DNA of 61,861 bases. It comes from CAZXYS01 sp964645005 (GTDB taxonomy: Bacteria > Bacteroidota > Ignavibacteria > Kapaibacteriales > UBA2268). Under the pieces are notes generated by a model. That model was not told where the DNA came from and made no database searches. It saw nothing but the letters and a program-made list of their open reading frames with translations. Shown one piece after another: positions 1 through 9,444 of this stretch. Within the stretch, counting starts at the first letter, position 1. The number at the start of each line of letters is the position of its first letter. A program made the position numbers and the translations under genes. The stretch covers positions 1 to 61,861 of the forward strand of contig CAZXYS010000026.1 in assembly GCA_964645005.1 (NCBI GenBank), written 5' to 3'.

Positions 1-166
1 GGAACATAAATAAAAAGCCCGACACCAGCGAGGATGCCAGGCTTTGGACTATAATCCGAAGGGAAACATTTGAATAGGCTCCACCTTGGATTAAGAATAA
101 CAAAAATAAACATCCTCCGGTGGAAGGCAAAATGAATAATAAGTTAAATTTAAAATGGAGGATCTA
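1..166. other. Leader region with weak hairpin
   Basis: No gene is visible here. Arms AAAGCC (14-19) and GGCTTT (40-45) can pair across a 20-nt loop. Read on the minus strand the hairpin is followed by a short T-run, so it could be a terminator for a minus-strand transcript, but no minus-strand gene is seen just to its right. The segment ends with a strong ribosome binding site, GGAGG at 157-161, serving the next gene. Confidence 0.3.
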
Positions 167-913
167 ATGAAAAAAATCCTTTTTACTTTATTGTTGTTAT
201 TATTAGTGGTTTTTATAACCAATGAAGCCATTAGCCAGAACAGTTGTTACAATACAGGAGTTTGTAATAATTGGTCAAGTTGGGTACAGGAATACGAAAC
301 ATATAATTTGGAGGGATTTGGAAATTGTAACTTTTATATTATTGTAAAATATCGCTATTGTCTTGATGATCCATCCGAAACACAGGTGCATATTGTTCAA
401 TGGGGAATTGTTCCACCGACAGGTGGTCAAAATTGTGATGATGCGATGAATTACCTTGAAGATGGGCAAGGCGGATATGATTACGGTCGTATGATGACAC
501 TCATGATGAGAACTTTAAGACAATGGGCGATTGATTATTTCGGAGAAAACTACAATGGAACAAATTTTAATTGTACTACAAGCTCTCCACCTGGCGATCC
601 TTTAAGGATAGTATATTATTTCCCGGGTGAATGCACAAAAGCTTGCGTTTATATCAATAATGAAACTGGAGATTGGTATATGAAACAAGCAGTTTGTGAA
701 GATGATTTTTGCTGTGGTAAGATCTTCAATATGTGCTGGGATACAGAAAATGAAGAATTGGTCATTAATGAAACACTAATCAGTGGACCTGGTGAACCTT
801 GCACTTTTCAACCACAAGGGGGTACTGATTTATGTCCACAACCATCTAATGAAAATGACGAAATTGTTCATGCTACAGACTGCTTATCATCATGTACTTA
901 TGGAAGCGAATAA
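167..913 (+). CDS. Secreted Cys-rich protein of unknown function
   Basis: I do not recognise a family. The start is set at the second ATG (167), because GGAGG (157-161) lies 5 nt upstream of it; the ATG at 155 overlaps that site. The protein begins MKKILFTLLLLLLVVF and the hydrophobic core ends near AISQ, which is a typical signal peptide. The mature part has 16 cysteines, including a CC pair, which suggests disulfide bonding outside the cytoplasm. It lacks the T9SS sorting domain carried by the next four genes. The stop is 12 nt before the next start, so the two are probably co-transcribed. Composition is very AT-rich. Confidence 0.7.
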   Translation: MKKILFTLLLLLLVVFITNEAISQNSCYNTGVCNNWSSWVQEYETYNLEGFGNCNFYIIVKYRYCLDDPSETQVHIVQWGIVPPTGGQNCDDAMNYLEDGQGGYDYGRMMTLMMRTLRQWAIDYFGENYNGTNFNCTTSSPPGDPLRIVYYFPGECTKACVYINNETGDWYMKQAVCEDDFCCGKIFNMCWDTENEELVINETLISGPGEPCTFQPQGGTDLCPQPSNENDEIVHATDCLSSCTYGSE

Positions 914-925
914 AGGAGGTAAAAA

Positions 926-1552
926 ATGAGAAAAATAACAACGATTATAGTATTTATTATTTGTTCTGGAATGCTTTCAAATATATCTTATTCTCAGCAA
1001 GATTATTATCATAGCAGAAAAAATGAAAGAAGAACAAATAGTATTGAAAAAGATAATGAGTCATATGTCACATTAAATTCAAATACAAGAATTACTAACC
1101 TAAGAGCTGATGGAACGATCTTTACATCAAGTGACGGTGGTAAAACTTGGCAAGAAAAAGATTATGGTTTTCTTACCGGAAATTTCAAGATAATTAATAA
1201 AAGAACAAAAGGGATAATTCATTTCTCTAATGATGGAGGTAAAACTTGGAATCAATGTACAGCTTCGAACAAAGATGAAGCAGAAATAACCGAATTTTCA
1301 GATCTTGATTTCAAAATTTTTCCTAATCCAGGGTTAGATGATATAAATTTGGTTTTCAACCAAAGCATAAATATATCAGGGAAAATTGTTATATACAATA
1401 TATTAGGAAATAAGATTTATTCTGAATATATTGATTACTTTGGATATCAGTACAAAATTTCAATCTCAAAATTAGATCTTTCAAAAGGTTTGTATTTTGT
1501 CAAAGTGTCTATTTTAAATAAAAGCAAAATCAGAAAGATGTTAATCAAATAG
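926..1552 (+). CDS. Small T9SS cargo protein with two Asp-box motifs
   Basis: A signal peptide (residues 1-24, ending SYSQ) is followed by a short region with two Asp-box motifs, SSDGGKTW and SNDGGKTW, typical of BNR/sialidase-type beta-propellers. The last ~80 residues form a type A T9SS C-terminal sorting domain: the FPNPG motif, a central YNILGNKIYSE strand and a final LSKGLYFVKV strand before a basic end. At 208 residues it is far too short for a complete propeller. AAAGGAGG (914-921) directly precedes the start. It is probably exported through the outer membrane and surface-anchored. Its function beyond that is unknown. Confidence 0.8.
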   Translation: MRKITTIIVFIICSGMLSNISYSQQDYYHSRKNERRTNSIEKDNESYVTLNSNTRITNLRADGTIFTSSDGGKTWQEKDYGFLTGNFKIINKRTKGIIHFSNDGGKTWNQCTASNKDEAEITEFSDLDFKIFPNPGLDDINLVFNQSINISGKIVIYNILGNKIYSEYIDYFGYQYKISISKLDLSKGLYFVKVSILNKSKIRKMLIK

Positions 1553-1560
1553 TAAAACAA

Positions 1561-1705
1561 GGAGCTGTCCCATAAGTGGTAAAATATCGCTAAAGCCATT
1601 CTGAGAACAGCAAAGAATCCAGTATTTATCAGATTCCTGCCCTGCTAAAGCAGGCTCTAAAGATATTCGCAGGAATGACATTCTCTGACTTTTGGGACAG
1701 CCTCT
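1561..1705. repeat. MITE-like element with IS-type terminal inverted repeats
   Basis: The left end GAGCTGTCCCATAAGT (1562-1577) matches the reverse complement of the right end (1688-1704, ACTTTTGGGACAGCCTC) with one indel and one mismatch. About 110 bp between the ends is non-coding and contains the nested structured repeat at 1632-1681. Ends reading GGCTGTCCCAAAAGT resemble those of several transposase families, so this is probably a non-autonomous remnant. It sits between two T9SS cargo genes. Confidence 0.6.
1632..1681 (+). repeat. Structured ~50-bp dispersed repeat, copy 1
   Basis: The outer arms ATTCCTG and CAGGAAT enclose an inner hairpin, arms CCTGCT and AGCAGG with centre AA, and the repeat ends in ATGACA. 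Other copies lie at 15486-15533, 23789-23839 (minus) and 24741-24788 (degenerate). The conserved nested pairing suggests that a folded RNA or DNA structure is under selection, or that the copies are recent. Confidence 0.8.
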
Positions 1706-1735
1706 ATTTATAAATAATTTTTTAAAGGTTTTAAC

Positions 1736-3025
1736 ATGTTAAGATTCATACTAATAATTGGATTTATGATATTGTTTGTGTTAAAAATTACATTTGCAAA
1801 TAATCCTGAATGGATAGTTTTCGACACTACTAATTCGGAAATCCCGCTAAATAATGTTAAATCTATTTACGTTGATAAAGAAAATAATATTTGGTTTGCT
1901 AGTAGTGATAGGGATACAACTGAATATTTAATTAAATTTGAATCCGGTAAATTTCATAAATACGATTTTAGTTTTCTTAACAAAAAAATTCATATCAGAG
2001 ATATCTTTTTCCATGAAAATGACAGTATATGGGTAGCTACTTTAGATGATGGCATCCTAAGTTACAATAACAACGAATGGAAACAGATAAAAGAAACCGA
2101 TTCTTCAAAATTAGGTTTTAATACTGTTGATGATATAGAGAAGGATAGTCTGGGGAATTTTTGGTTAGCTACAGGCAGCGGATTAGTAAAAATAACAGAT
2201 TCTATCAGAACTTATTACACAAGGGATAATACTCCCATACCTGCTTTATGGGTATCATACTGTAAAGTTGATTCTAAAAATGAATTATGGATGAGTTTTG
2301 GATTTGAGGGATTTGGTCATTTTGATGGATCACATTGGGAAATATATAATTCAACAAATACACCCTTAGATTACAATTTTATTATCTTTTTGCAAATTGA
2401 TAACAAAAATAATATATGGATGATAAACCCTGATTTACTAAATATAAACTCTCCTCTTGTTAAATTTGACGGCGAAGATGATTGGACAATATATAATAAA
2501 GAAAATGGTGCTCCCAGTAATTCTTTTCTTTATTTTGACTTTGATCAAAATAACAATGTATGGACTACAATTCCTAAAAATGGTTTTGCAAAATTTGACG
2601 GAAAAAATTGGGAAACTTATACATCTTCAAATTCCGGTCTTCACACTGACAGCTTATCCTCAATAAAGGTTGATGAATTGGGAAATGTATGGCTTGGTTC
2701 AACAAAGCATGGCTTGGCAGTATATAGAGAAGGAGGGGTAATATTATCAAAAGAAGATATGCCAAAATATGAATCTAATATACATATTTATCCAAATCCG
2801 GCGAAAAATAAAACAAACATCCGGATAATATTGAAAAATCTATCATTTATAAACATTGAAATCTTAGACATCTACGGAAACACTCTAAAACAAGTCTACA
2901 AAGGCTGGATAGAGACCGGTGCTTCGGAATTTACGAGCAATATGATCGATTTACCAGCCGGCTGCTATTTTTGTAAAATAACAATGAATGAGAAAATAAT
3001 AATGAAAAAGATAATAAAGATGTAA
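1736..3025 (+). CDS. T9SS cargo protein with two-component-regulator-type propeller
   Basis: The signal peptide (about residues 1-21) is followed by repeated blades with motifs such as NNIWFASS, DSIWVATLDDG, GNFWLATGSGL and GNVWLGSTKHGL, typical of the ligand-binding-sensor type beta-propeller. The C-terminal ~80 residues are a T9SS type A sorting domain (IYPNPAKNK, ILDIYGN, DLPAGCYFCKI). No kinase or transmembrane domain follows, so this is a free secreted propeller and not a hybrid sensor. AAAGG lies 7 nt upstream of the ATG. The ligand cannot be inferred. Confidence 0.8.
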   Translation: MLRFILIIGFMILFVLKITFANNPEWIVFDTTNSEIPLNNVKSIYVDKENNIWFASSDRDTTEYLIKFESGKFHKYDFSFLNKKIHIRDIFFHENDSIWVATLDDGILSYNNNEWKQIKETDSSKLGFNTVDDIEKDSLGNFWLATGSGLVKITDSIRTYYTRDNTPIPALWVSYCKVDSKNELWMSFGFEGFGHFDGSHWEIYNSTNTPLDYNFIIFLQIDNKNNIWMINPDLLNINSPLVKFDGEDDWTIYNKENGAPSNSFLYFDFDQNNNVWTTIPKNGFAKFDGKNWETYTSSNSGLHTDSLSSIKVDELGNVWLGSTKHGLAVYREGGVILSKEDMPKYESNIHIYPNPAKNKTNIRIILKNLSFINIEILDIYGNTLKQVYKGWIETGASEFTSNMIDLPAGCYFCKITMNEKIIMKKIIKM

Positions 3026-3104
3026 AAAGGTGAAGAAGATTTTAAAATAACAGACTCATCATAGCTTGCAATAGGGTTTTAATATTAAAATTAGGGTATA
3101 ACCA

Positions 3105-5660
3105 ATGAACAAATTTAATCTTACTAAAGCATTATTAATAATCACTATTATATTTTTTTTAATGCCATTATTTGTAACTGAAACTAGGTCTTCAAACTTC
3201 AACGTCACTCCAATGAATATCCACTATTTGGGAGTTGTTTCCACAAGTAAGAACATAATTGTATACGGAACAAACGGCTCTTATCTGATGTCCACCGATG
3301 CAGGTAAAAACTGGCAGCAAAGATCGATGCATCCTTACGGTGAAATTCGTAAAATAGTCAATTTTAGAGACACTCTATGGGGAGTTATTGATAAAGGAAT
3401 AATAGTAAAATCGACAGATCATGGAGTTAGCTGGGAAAAGCACAAATTCGGACTGGATAAAGATGATAAATTTATTTATATACTTGTAAATGAAAATGGT
3501 ATATATGCAAGAAGCAGATTTTCGGTATTTCATATCAATAGAGAACTTAAACTCTTAAACTCTTTTACTGATGAGCGTATTAAACAAAAAGTAATTACAC
3601 ACGAAATGCCTGATGATGCCCCTGCTTACTATGGTCGAACATATCATTTACATGATCTAAAAGGTAAAATAGTTGTCTCTTTAGACTATGGGGAAAAGGG
3701 TATGTTTGTTTTAACAAAAGATCTAAAAAAATCGAATTTTTTTGATCTTAAATATATTTTAGAAAATAAATTTGCAGATACAACCAAGTGGTACACCCTG
3801 CGCGATCTATTTTATTATAATAACAAGCCTGTATTAAATATTTATAAAAATCTTTATTATTATAATGAAGATAGTAGTAAATGGTCCTATTTTTACAGGG
3901 ACACAACTTATTTGAACTGCGGTGATTCAATTATAAGAAGACATAAATGGTCTAATCAATGGGGTTACATAGGAGATTATTTTTGTTTGAATGGAGAAAT
4001 TTTCTTGAAGTATGTAAAGGAAAATAAATCAAACCTTGGGTTTGACAATATGGGATTGAAGAAATATCACTCCGAACCAAATGATACTATGATCAGTTTT
4101 GGGAATTTATTTAATAACAAGTACTATACATCAGAGTTTAGAAAAAGTGGGAATGATGGTTTAAATCAATTGTTTTATTATGATAAATACGGTTCAAAAT
4201 TTCATATATTTCGGGATTCAGTGTTAATAAAAGTTAGTTGGTACAAATCAATACTTCAAAGCCGAGATAATGCAAATTCTTGGGAATTGGTATCTCATAT
4301 GTCCGGTAACCCAAAACATATATTCAATGATTCGACTTATTTGTTTTTCAATGATATACCCAAAAACAATGAAGTAAACCTGACAGGAAATTACGGCATT
4401 ACTTTTAAGCCAACTGAAAATAAGGAATTTGATACAACTTACCCTAATCTAAATTTTACATTAAATAAATATAATAAAAAAGGGATGTTTTATATGGATT
4501 CTACCGGCAAAGGGATTATTAGCGCCCGAAGTGAATTAGGTCATTCGTATGACAACAATATAGCCATAACTTATGATAGTGGAAGATCATATAGATTTAC
4601 AACCTTAGAAGGCTTTGACGCAGCGCTGCCACTGTCACAGCAAACTATTGATGGTTATTTTCAAAGCAATTTTGTACAAATGGAAGACAATTATCTTGTA
4701 TATAAAAACAACGCCAGCAGAAACAAATTCTATACAAGAATATATAAAATCGATACCAGTTTGAAAAAAACTAAAGAAGTTATCTGGGATTCAACTTTTC
4801 TAGTTCATTATTTTATTCCTAAAAACCCTGATCATTATTATTTATTAACAACCAACCAAAAATCTGATAATCTTTTTCAGATGAATTTCGAAATAAAAGA
4901 AACAAAAGACGGCGGCAAAACTTATAATACTATTAACGCATTTAACAGACGGCTTGATATTATCCAATTTTACCAACATAACGAAGATTCTCTGTTTTTT
5001 GCCTGTGAGGATCCGACTCGCGTATATCTCTATAGTGTAAAGACAAATGTAATAGATACCATTTATAAAAGTGATAAAGATACCAGTAATAAAAGTGATA
5101 AATATGAAAATGCCCACATAATGTATCTAAGCGGGCAATTTTACATTGTCGGAAAAGATATGATCCTAAAAAACACCGACAAAAATGATTTAACCAAATG
5201 GACTGAAGCTGAATGGGATTACGGAACTCCTTCGTTTGAATCCGTAATTTTCAATGGAAATGTTGCATTGGCTAAACTTAGCGACAGCCTGCGTCCAGAA
5301 AACTATTACAGAATAATGCTTGATGAATATGCGCCAACTCCAGTAAAAGAACCAAAATCGGAAATAAAATATTACACAACTCATTTTTATGCATCTCCGC
5401 CATATCCGATCCCAGGTAAAACCTCGGTTAAAACTAAAATAATATGGGACAGCTCTTTCGATTTGCAGGACGCTATAAAAGGAGTATATAATATCAAAGG
5501 CACTAAGATACAAAGAAAAGAAAATATTAATTTAAAATTTACCGGCAAAACCTCGGCTATATTAACTTGGGACTGCTCCACTGTCTCAAATGGTATTTAC
5601 TTTATTATAGTCAAACATCATGGCAGAACTGAAAGCATACCTGTATTGATAGAAAAATAA
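3105..5660 (+). CDS. Large secreted Asp-box protein with T9SS-like C-terminus
   Basis: This 851-residue exported protein has an N-terminal hydrophobic signal segment (about residues 9-27). Asp-box motifs STDAGKNW and STDHGVSW occur near the N-terminus and TYDSGRSY and TKDGGKTY further in, suggesting a sialidase- or photosystem-repair-like propeller. The C-terminal ~80 residues resemble a divergent T9SS sorting domain: a Pro-rich SPPYPIPGK entry instead of the usual YPNP, followed by GVYNIKGTKI and SNGIYFIIVKH. The middle is very Tyr/Asn/Lys-rich and unrecognised. It is most likely surface-exposed, with unknown function. Confidence 0.75.
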   Translation: MNKFNLTKALLIITIIFFLMPLFVTETRSSNFNVTPMNIHYLGVVSTSKNIIVYGTNGSYLMSTDAGKNWQQRSMHPYGEIRKIVNFRDTLWGVIDKGIIVKSTDHGVSWEKHKFGLDKDDKFIYILVNENGIYARSRFSVFHINRELKLLNSFTDERIKQKVITHEMPDDAPAYYGRTYHLHDLKGKIVVSLDYGEKGMFVLTKDLKKSNFFDLKYILENKFADTTKWYTLRDLFYYNNKPVLNIYKNLYYYNEDSSKWSYFYRDTTYLNCGDSIIRRHKWSNQWGYIGDYFCLNGEIFLKYVKENKSNLGFDNMGLKKYHSEPNDTMISFGNLFNNKYYTSEFRKSGNDGLNQLFYYDKYGSKFHIFRDSVLIKVSWYKSILQSRDNANSWELVSHMSGNPKHIFNDSTYLFFNDIPKNNEVNLTGNYGITFKPTENKEFDTTYPNLNFTLNKYNKKGMFYMDSTGKGIISARSELGHSYDNNIAITYDSGRSYRFTTLEGFDAALPLSQQTIDGYFQSNFVQMEDNYLVYKNNASRNKFYTRIYKIDTSLKKTKEVIWDSTFLVHYFIPKNPDHYYLLTTNQKSDNLFQMNFEIKETKDGGKTYNTINAFNRRLDIIQFYQHNEDSLFFACEDPTRVYLYSVKTNVIDTIYKSDKDTSNKSDKYENAHIMYLSGQFYIVGKDMILKNTDKNDLTKWTEAEWDYGTPSFESVIFNGNVALAKLSDSLRPENYYRIMLDEYAPTPVKEPKSEIKYYTTHFYASPPYPIPGKTSVKTKIIWDSSFDLQDAIKGVYNIKGTKIQRKENINLKFTGKTSAILTWDCSTVSNGIYFIIVKHHGRTESIPVLIEK

Positions 5661-5704
5661 TATGATTTAGTAATAAATTTGTAGAAGTAATAGCATATAT
5701 AATT

Positions 5705-6964
5705 ATGAACAGAATAGTCTCAATATTAATTTTTGTCACTGCAATTTGCTTCATCAAGCAAGATGCATATTGCCAATGGGAAAAATGCAGTGAAGAGCTT
5801 CCCGATACCCAACCAAATTATTGGTGGATAAATACTAATAATAGTAATCTTATAGCTTGGAATTGGTCAGACAAGGTATATATTTCAAATAATAACGGTA
5901 ATAATTGGAATTTAATTAATAACGGTCTTGAAGGTTGTGAAGTCACAACTATTGAATCAAAAAAAGATATTATATATGCAGGAACCACAAATCTTGGGAT
6001 ATATGTATCAACCGATAAAGGTGAAAATTGGGTTCAAAGAAACAATGGATTAACTGATTCTACTATTAGTACATTAACTATAACTGGAGACTATCTTTTT
6101 GCGGGAGCGACGAGTACTTATCAAGGAGTATATAGATCGACAGACAATGGCAAAAGTTGGGAACCTAAAAGCAACGGCATAAAAGATAAAAGTAACATTA
6201 TGAAAATGTCTTCAAATGAAAACTTTATTTTTGCAGCAACTAATCCCGAAGGTATGTATAAATCCTCAGATTATGGAAAATCATGGATTATTAAAAATAG
6301 TGGATTGCCTAAGGAGACGAATTTTAATGATATCACTGCCTTCAAAAACATTATCATCACTGCTACAATATTTCCAACAGGACTGTTTTTATCTACGGAC
6401 AACGGTGAAAGTTGGGAAGATATTAGTAGTGTACTACCCTTAACTACGGATCGATATGTCTCGTCAATAGAGATTTATGATGGACATATTTTCGTTGGAC
6501 TGAGAAATAATATTCATATTCCTTTTAATTCCGTAGGAATATATTATTCATCTGATAAGGGAAATACTTGGAAGCATTTAGGATTACAAGACAAAGACAT
6601 TTTTTCGGTTTGTATCAATAACAAATACGTTTTTGCAAGTACAAGAAAAGAAGGAACATTCAGAACTGCACTGGATAGGATAATTACTGATGTAGTTGAT
6701 GGAGTTCAAGTTCCCAGTAATACTAATATAAAAATCTATAAATTAGAAAATGAAATATATGTAGATTATTTTTCAAAGAAAGGTATAGATAGAATTAAAA
6801 TTTATGATTTGTTAGGAAATAGTATATATTCTAAAAACGTTAATAATTCAATCGGTAAGCATAAAATAATAATAGACCGCAATTTATTTAAAAGTGGACT
6901 ATATTTTTTCACTTTGAAAACAGGAAGTAAGATATATAAAGGTAAATTTGTAATAACAAGATAA
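5705..6964 (+). CDS. T9SS cargo protein with five Asp-box (BNR) repeats
   Basis: The signal peptide (residues 1-24, ending DAYCQ) is followed by at least five evenly spaced Asp-boxes: STDKGENW, STDNGKSW, SSDYGKSW, STDNGESW and SSDKGNTW. This is a clear WD40/YVTN- or sialidase-like propeller. A T9SS sorting domain closes the protein (IKIYDLLGNSIYSK, LFKSGLYFFTLK). It is the best-conserved of the cargo genes here and probably a surface protein. Catalytic residues of true sialidases are not recognisable. It is the last gene of the same-strand cargo run, 44 nt after the previous stop. Confidence 0.85.
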   Translation: MNRIVSILIFVTAICFIKQDAYCQWEKCSEELPDTQPNYWWINTNNSNLIAWNWSDKVYISNNNGNNWNLINNGLEGCEVTTIESKKDIIYAGTTNLGIYVSTDKGENWVQRNNGLTDSTISTLTITGDYLFAGATSTYQGVYRSTDNGKSWEPKSNGIKDKSNIMKMSSNENFIFAATNPEGMYKSSDYGKSWIIKNSGLPKETNFNDITAFKNIIITATIFPTGLFLSTDNGESWEDISSVLPLTTDRYVSSIEIYDGHIFVGLRNNIHIPFNSVGIYYSSDKGNTWKHLGLQDKDIFSVCINNKYVFASTRKEGTFRTALDRIITDVVDGVQVPSNTNIKIYKLENEIYVDYFSKKGIDRIKIYDLLGNSIYSKNVNNSIGKHKIIIDRNLFKSGLYFFTLKTGSKIYKGKFVITR

Positions 6965-7053
6965 TTGCTAAGTCATTAAAATTCCATGATAATCGGCTCG
7001 CCGACATCATTTCAATATTACTTTTAAAAAACGAATACTAGGGAAAAGTTTAT

Positions 7054-7449
7054 TCACTCATAATTCTCAATCTCATTCAGCCGCTCTTCGTTTATAAGCA
7101 GTTCAATGGCATTCACAAATTCCCTTGCTTTTGGCAGCGATTTGCCTTCAATCTTCAGAATTATCTTTCCACCTTCAATACCATTCAACTCTTTAAAAGC
7201 GCTCATACTTGCGGGCGTAATAATAATTTTTTTCTTGAACAATCCCCTTCTAATCTCAATATTAGACAGATCTCTAACAGGAATGCGAATTTTCTTGATT
7301 TTCGAACGAAGAATGCCGATGATATTATCCTGCGTCTGAAATTCCAGAATAACAGCCTCTCCGTCGCTTCGCATTATCCCTGATGACGAAGCGAATCCCT
7401 TGTACTGCTGCGTTATCTTGAATGGCACTATGATATGCTTCAAAAACAA
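7054..7449 (-). CDS. PH-like domain protein, conserved hypothetical
   Basis: This 131-residue soluble protein has alternating beta-strands and a C-terminal helix (about residues 103-125), matching the bacterial PH-like fold seen in small conserved hypothetical proteins. Its core reads GFASSSGIMRSDGEAVILEF, followed by IPVRDLSNIEIRRGLFKKKI. The start is a TTG at 7449; AAAGGG lies about 5 nt upstream and the next in-frame Met would remove the conserved N-terminal strand. Its role is unknown. It lies 135 nt downstream of the RSH gene on the same strand and may share its transcript. Confidence 0.6.
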   Translation of the reverse strand: MFLKHIIVPFKITQQYKGFASSSGIMRSDGEAVILEFQTQDNIIGILRSKIKKIRIPVRDLSNIEIRRGLFKKKIIITPASMSAFKELNGIEGGKIILKIEGKSLPKAREFVNAIELLINEERLNEIENYE

Positions 7450-7504
7450 TATAGCCCTTTCTCTAAAAAAATATTCTACAGTATACTTATCTTAAAGCCA
7501 TCTC

Positions 7505-7545
7505 TTTTTCCGTTAGCCTTTAACCGTTTGCCTATTTCCTACAGC
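7505..7545 (-). repeat. 7-nt phased tandem repeat
   Basis: Read on the minus strand, successive heptads are GGAAATA, GGCAAAC, GGTTAAA, GGCTAAC and GGAAAAA. The GG start of each unit stays in a strict 7-nt phase while the rest drifts. Further copies of the family lie at 24226-24260, 24563-24600, 39969-40024, 48141-48176, 57885-57914 and 61714-61750. Confidence 0.7.
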
Positions 7546-7584
7546 TACTTATCCAGCCAGAACCGATTAACTATCAAAAAGAAT

Positions 7585-9444
7585 TCACTGCGAACTATCC
7601 TCCTCCATTTCCACACTCTTAATTCCTTTAATTTCGAAGAGCTTCGCATAGAGGCTGTTCAAGTGGACATAATCCTGGGCTGTCAGGAAAATCGCTCCGC
7701 CAAAATCCGCATCAGAGGAATCAAGACTGACGCGCTTAATATTTGTTTGCCCGATCGCCTCGGTTATCTTCTTAAGCATACCCGGGTTATCCTCGCCTCT
7801 GATATACAGCGTCACATCGAAATTCTTCTTCTGTTCCTTCTGCCTGTCGCCGTTTACCGGGTGCGCTTTAAAGTACTTATGCAGAGCGACCTCCGCCCTG
7901 TGAGATATTACGAAATTCTGCCATTCAGGTTTCGGCGTTGTATTCGGCGATGATATAATGAAGACCCTGTCGCCATTCTGAAGCTCATAATTCAATTCCT
8001 TAATTTTCCCATTAATCTTCGCTGATATACAGTGCAGTCCCAGATCATCGGAAATCGCAAAAGCAAAATCAACCGGGCACGCGCGCGATGGCAGCTTGAT
8101 TTGTTTTCCATCAGTTGTGTAAACCGCAACCTCACTGTCAAACAAGTTATTGCGGATAGATTCCCAGATCAATTGCGTAGCTTCTTCGCCTCTTTCCTCG
8201 ATCATATCCTTCATCCAATCGCCCCAGTCATTCAGATCCCGATCAGAGATTTCCAGCGCCCTGATCCTGCCTACATTGAATGAAAAGTTTGATGCTATCC
8301 CGCCTTCTGCCATATCTTCCATGCTTCGCGTACGGATAAGCACTTCCACCAGCTTGCCGTCCGGTCCGAATAGATGTGTCTTCAGCGACTGATAGAAATT
8401 GATCTTCGGCTGAGAGATATAATCTATCAGGTGATCAACGGGATTATACTGATTAACAAGGATTCCATGCGCCTTGTAGCACTCGAATTTATCTTCGGAA
8501 TTCGTAGTTATGACCATCGAATAAAAATTATCTATCTCGCTGAGCGGTGTCCCAGCCTGAATCATCTTATAGATCTCATAAACATGCTTATGAACAACCG
8601 TCAGGACATGGTCGGTATTATGCTCATTCAAACTTTTAACTATATTATCCGAAAAAACGCGGATATATTCGATAAAATCGCGTCTTTTATCCGCCAGAGC
8701 CGTTCTAATATCTTCATAAGTTTGTTTATCCGTCACATACAGAGAACGATCCTCAAGTTCCATTTTTAGCTTATTCAATCCCAGCCGGTGCGCTATCGGC
8801 GTATAGAAATTCAGAGTTTCCTCACCTATCCTTTGCTGTTTCCTTTCCGGCAGATAATGCAGCGTGCGCATATTATGCAATCTGTCGGCAAGCTTGATGA
8901 GGATTACACGAGCATCCTTCACCAGCGCCATAAACAGCTTCCGGTAGGTCTCCGCCATATCTTTTGCTTTTCCTTCGGTTGTATCTTCTTCAGATTTGAT
9001 TTTAGTAACAGCTTCCACCATATCGAGAATATCCTGTCCAAGCGACCTATCCTCGTTACTGGTATAATCTACCTGCTGCGGGAACTCACTCAGAATCTTT
9101 TGTTTGCGGATTTCTCTTTCAACATTTTTTTCACCTTTACCCCCGGATACATCTTCAATTGTATCATGCAGAAGTCCCGCAATGATTGTAGCCGTATCAT
9201 ATACATTCATTTCATTAATAAGGATCATCGCCACCTTAACAGGGTGCAGATAATAAGGCTTCCCGCTAGCCCTGCGCTGCTTGCCGTGCCACTCAATGCA
9301 CAGGTTAAAAGCTTTGATGACCTCTGTTTCATTTATCTTATCCTTATAATCCCTGAGTTCATTGGTAAAAAGCTCTAAGTCCTCTTTTGGCTCTTCGCCA
9401 ATCAGGTCATCTTCTTCCATTTCATATTCGTATAACATTTCCAT
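7585..9444 (-). CDS. RelA/SpoT homologue, hydrolase intact, synthetase degenerate
   Basis: This is an RSH-family (p)ppGpp enzyme. The hydrolase domain (about residues 40-230) is canonical: HPVKVAMIL (H67), LLHDTIED (H93, D94) and LIKLADRLHNMRT (D187, N191). The synthetase region (about 280-395) is recognisable but altered. The substrate Arg of the usual RxKH motif is absent (VHKHVYEIY), the NGYQS loop reads NFYQS and GRFKDYI reads HLIDYI, while the Glu in VEVLIRT remains. A normal TGS domain (about 438-500) is joined almost directly to an ACT domain (542-615), so the helical and zinc-finger regions are missing (619 residues against the usual 700-750). I infer a hydrolase-biased enzyme. Confidence 0.85.
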   Translation of the reverse strand: MEMLYEYEMEEDDLIGEEPKEDLELFTNELRDYKDKINETEVIKAFNLCIEWHGKQRRASGKPYYLHPVKVAMILINEMNVYDTATIIAGLLHDTIEDVSGGKGEKNVEREIRKQKILSEFPQQVDYTSNEDRSLGQDILDMVEAVTKIKSEEDTTEGKAKDMAETYRKLFMALVKDARVILIKLADRLHNMRTLHYLPERKQQRIGEETLNFYTPIAHRLGLNKLKMELEDRSLYVTDKQTYEDIRTALADKRRDFIEYIRVFSDNIVKSLNEHNTDHVLTVVHKHVYEIYKMIQAGTPLSEIDNFYSMVITTNSEDKFECYKAHGILVNQYNPVDHLIDYISQPKINFYQSLKTHLFGPDGKLVEVLIRTRSMEDMAEGGIASNFSFNVGRIRALEISDRDLNDWGDWMKDMIEERGEEATQLIWESIRNNLFDSEVAVYTTDGKQIKLPSRACPVDFAFAISDDLGLHCISAKINGKIKELNYELQNGDRVFIISSPNTTPKPEWQNFVISHRAEVALHKYFKAHPVNGDRQKEQKKNFDVTLYIRGEDNPGMLKKITEAIGQTNIKRVSLDSSDADFGGAIFLTAQDYVHLNSLYAKLFEIKGIKSVEMEEDSSQ

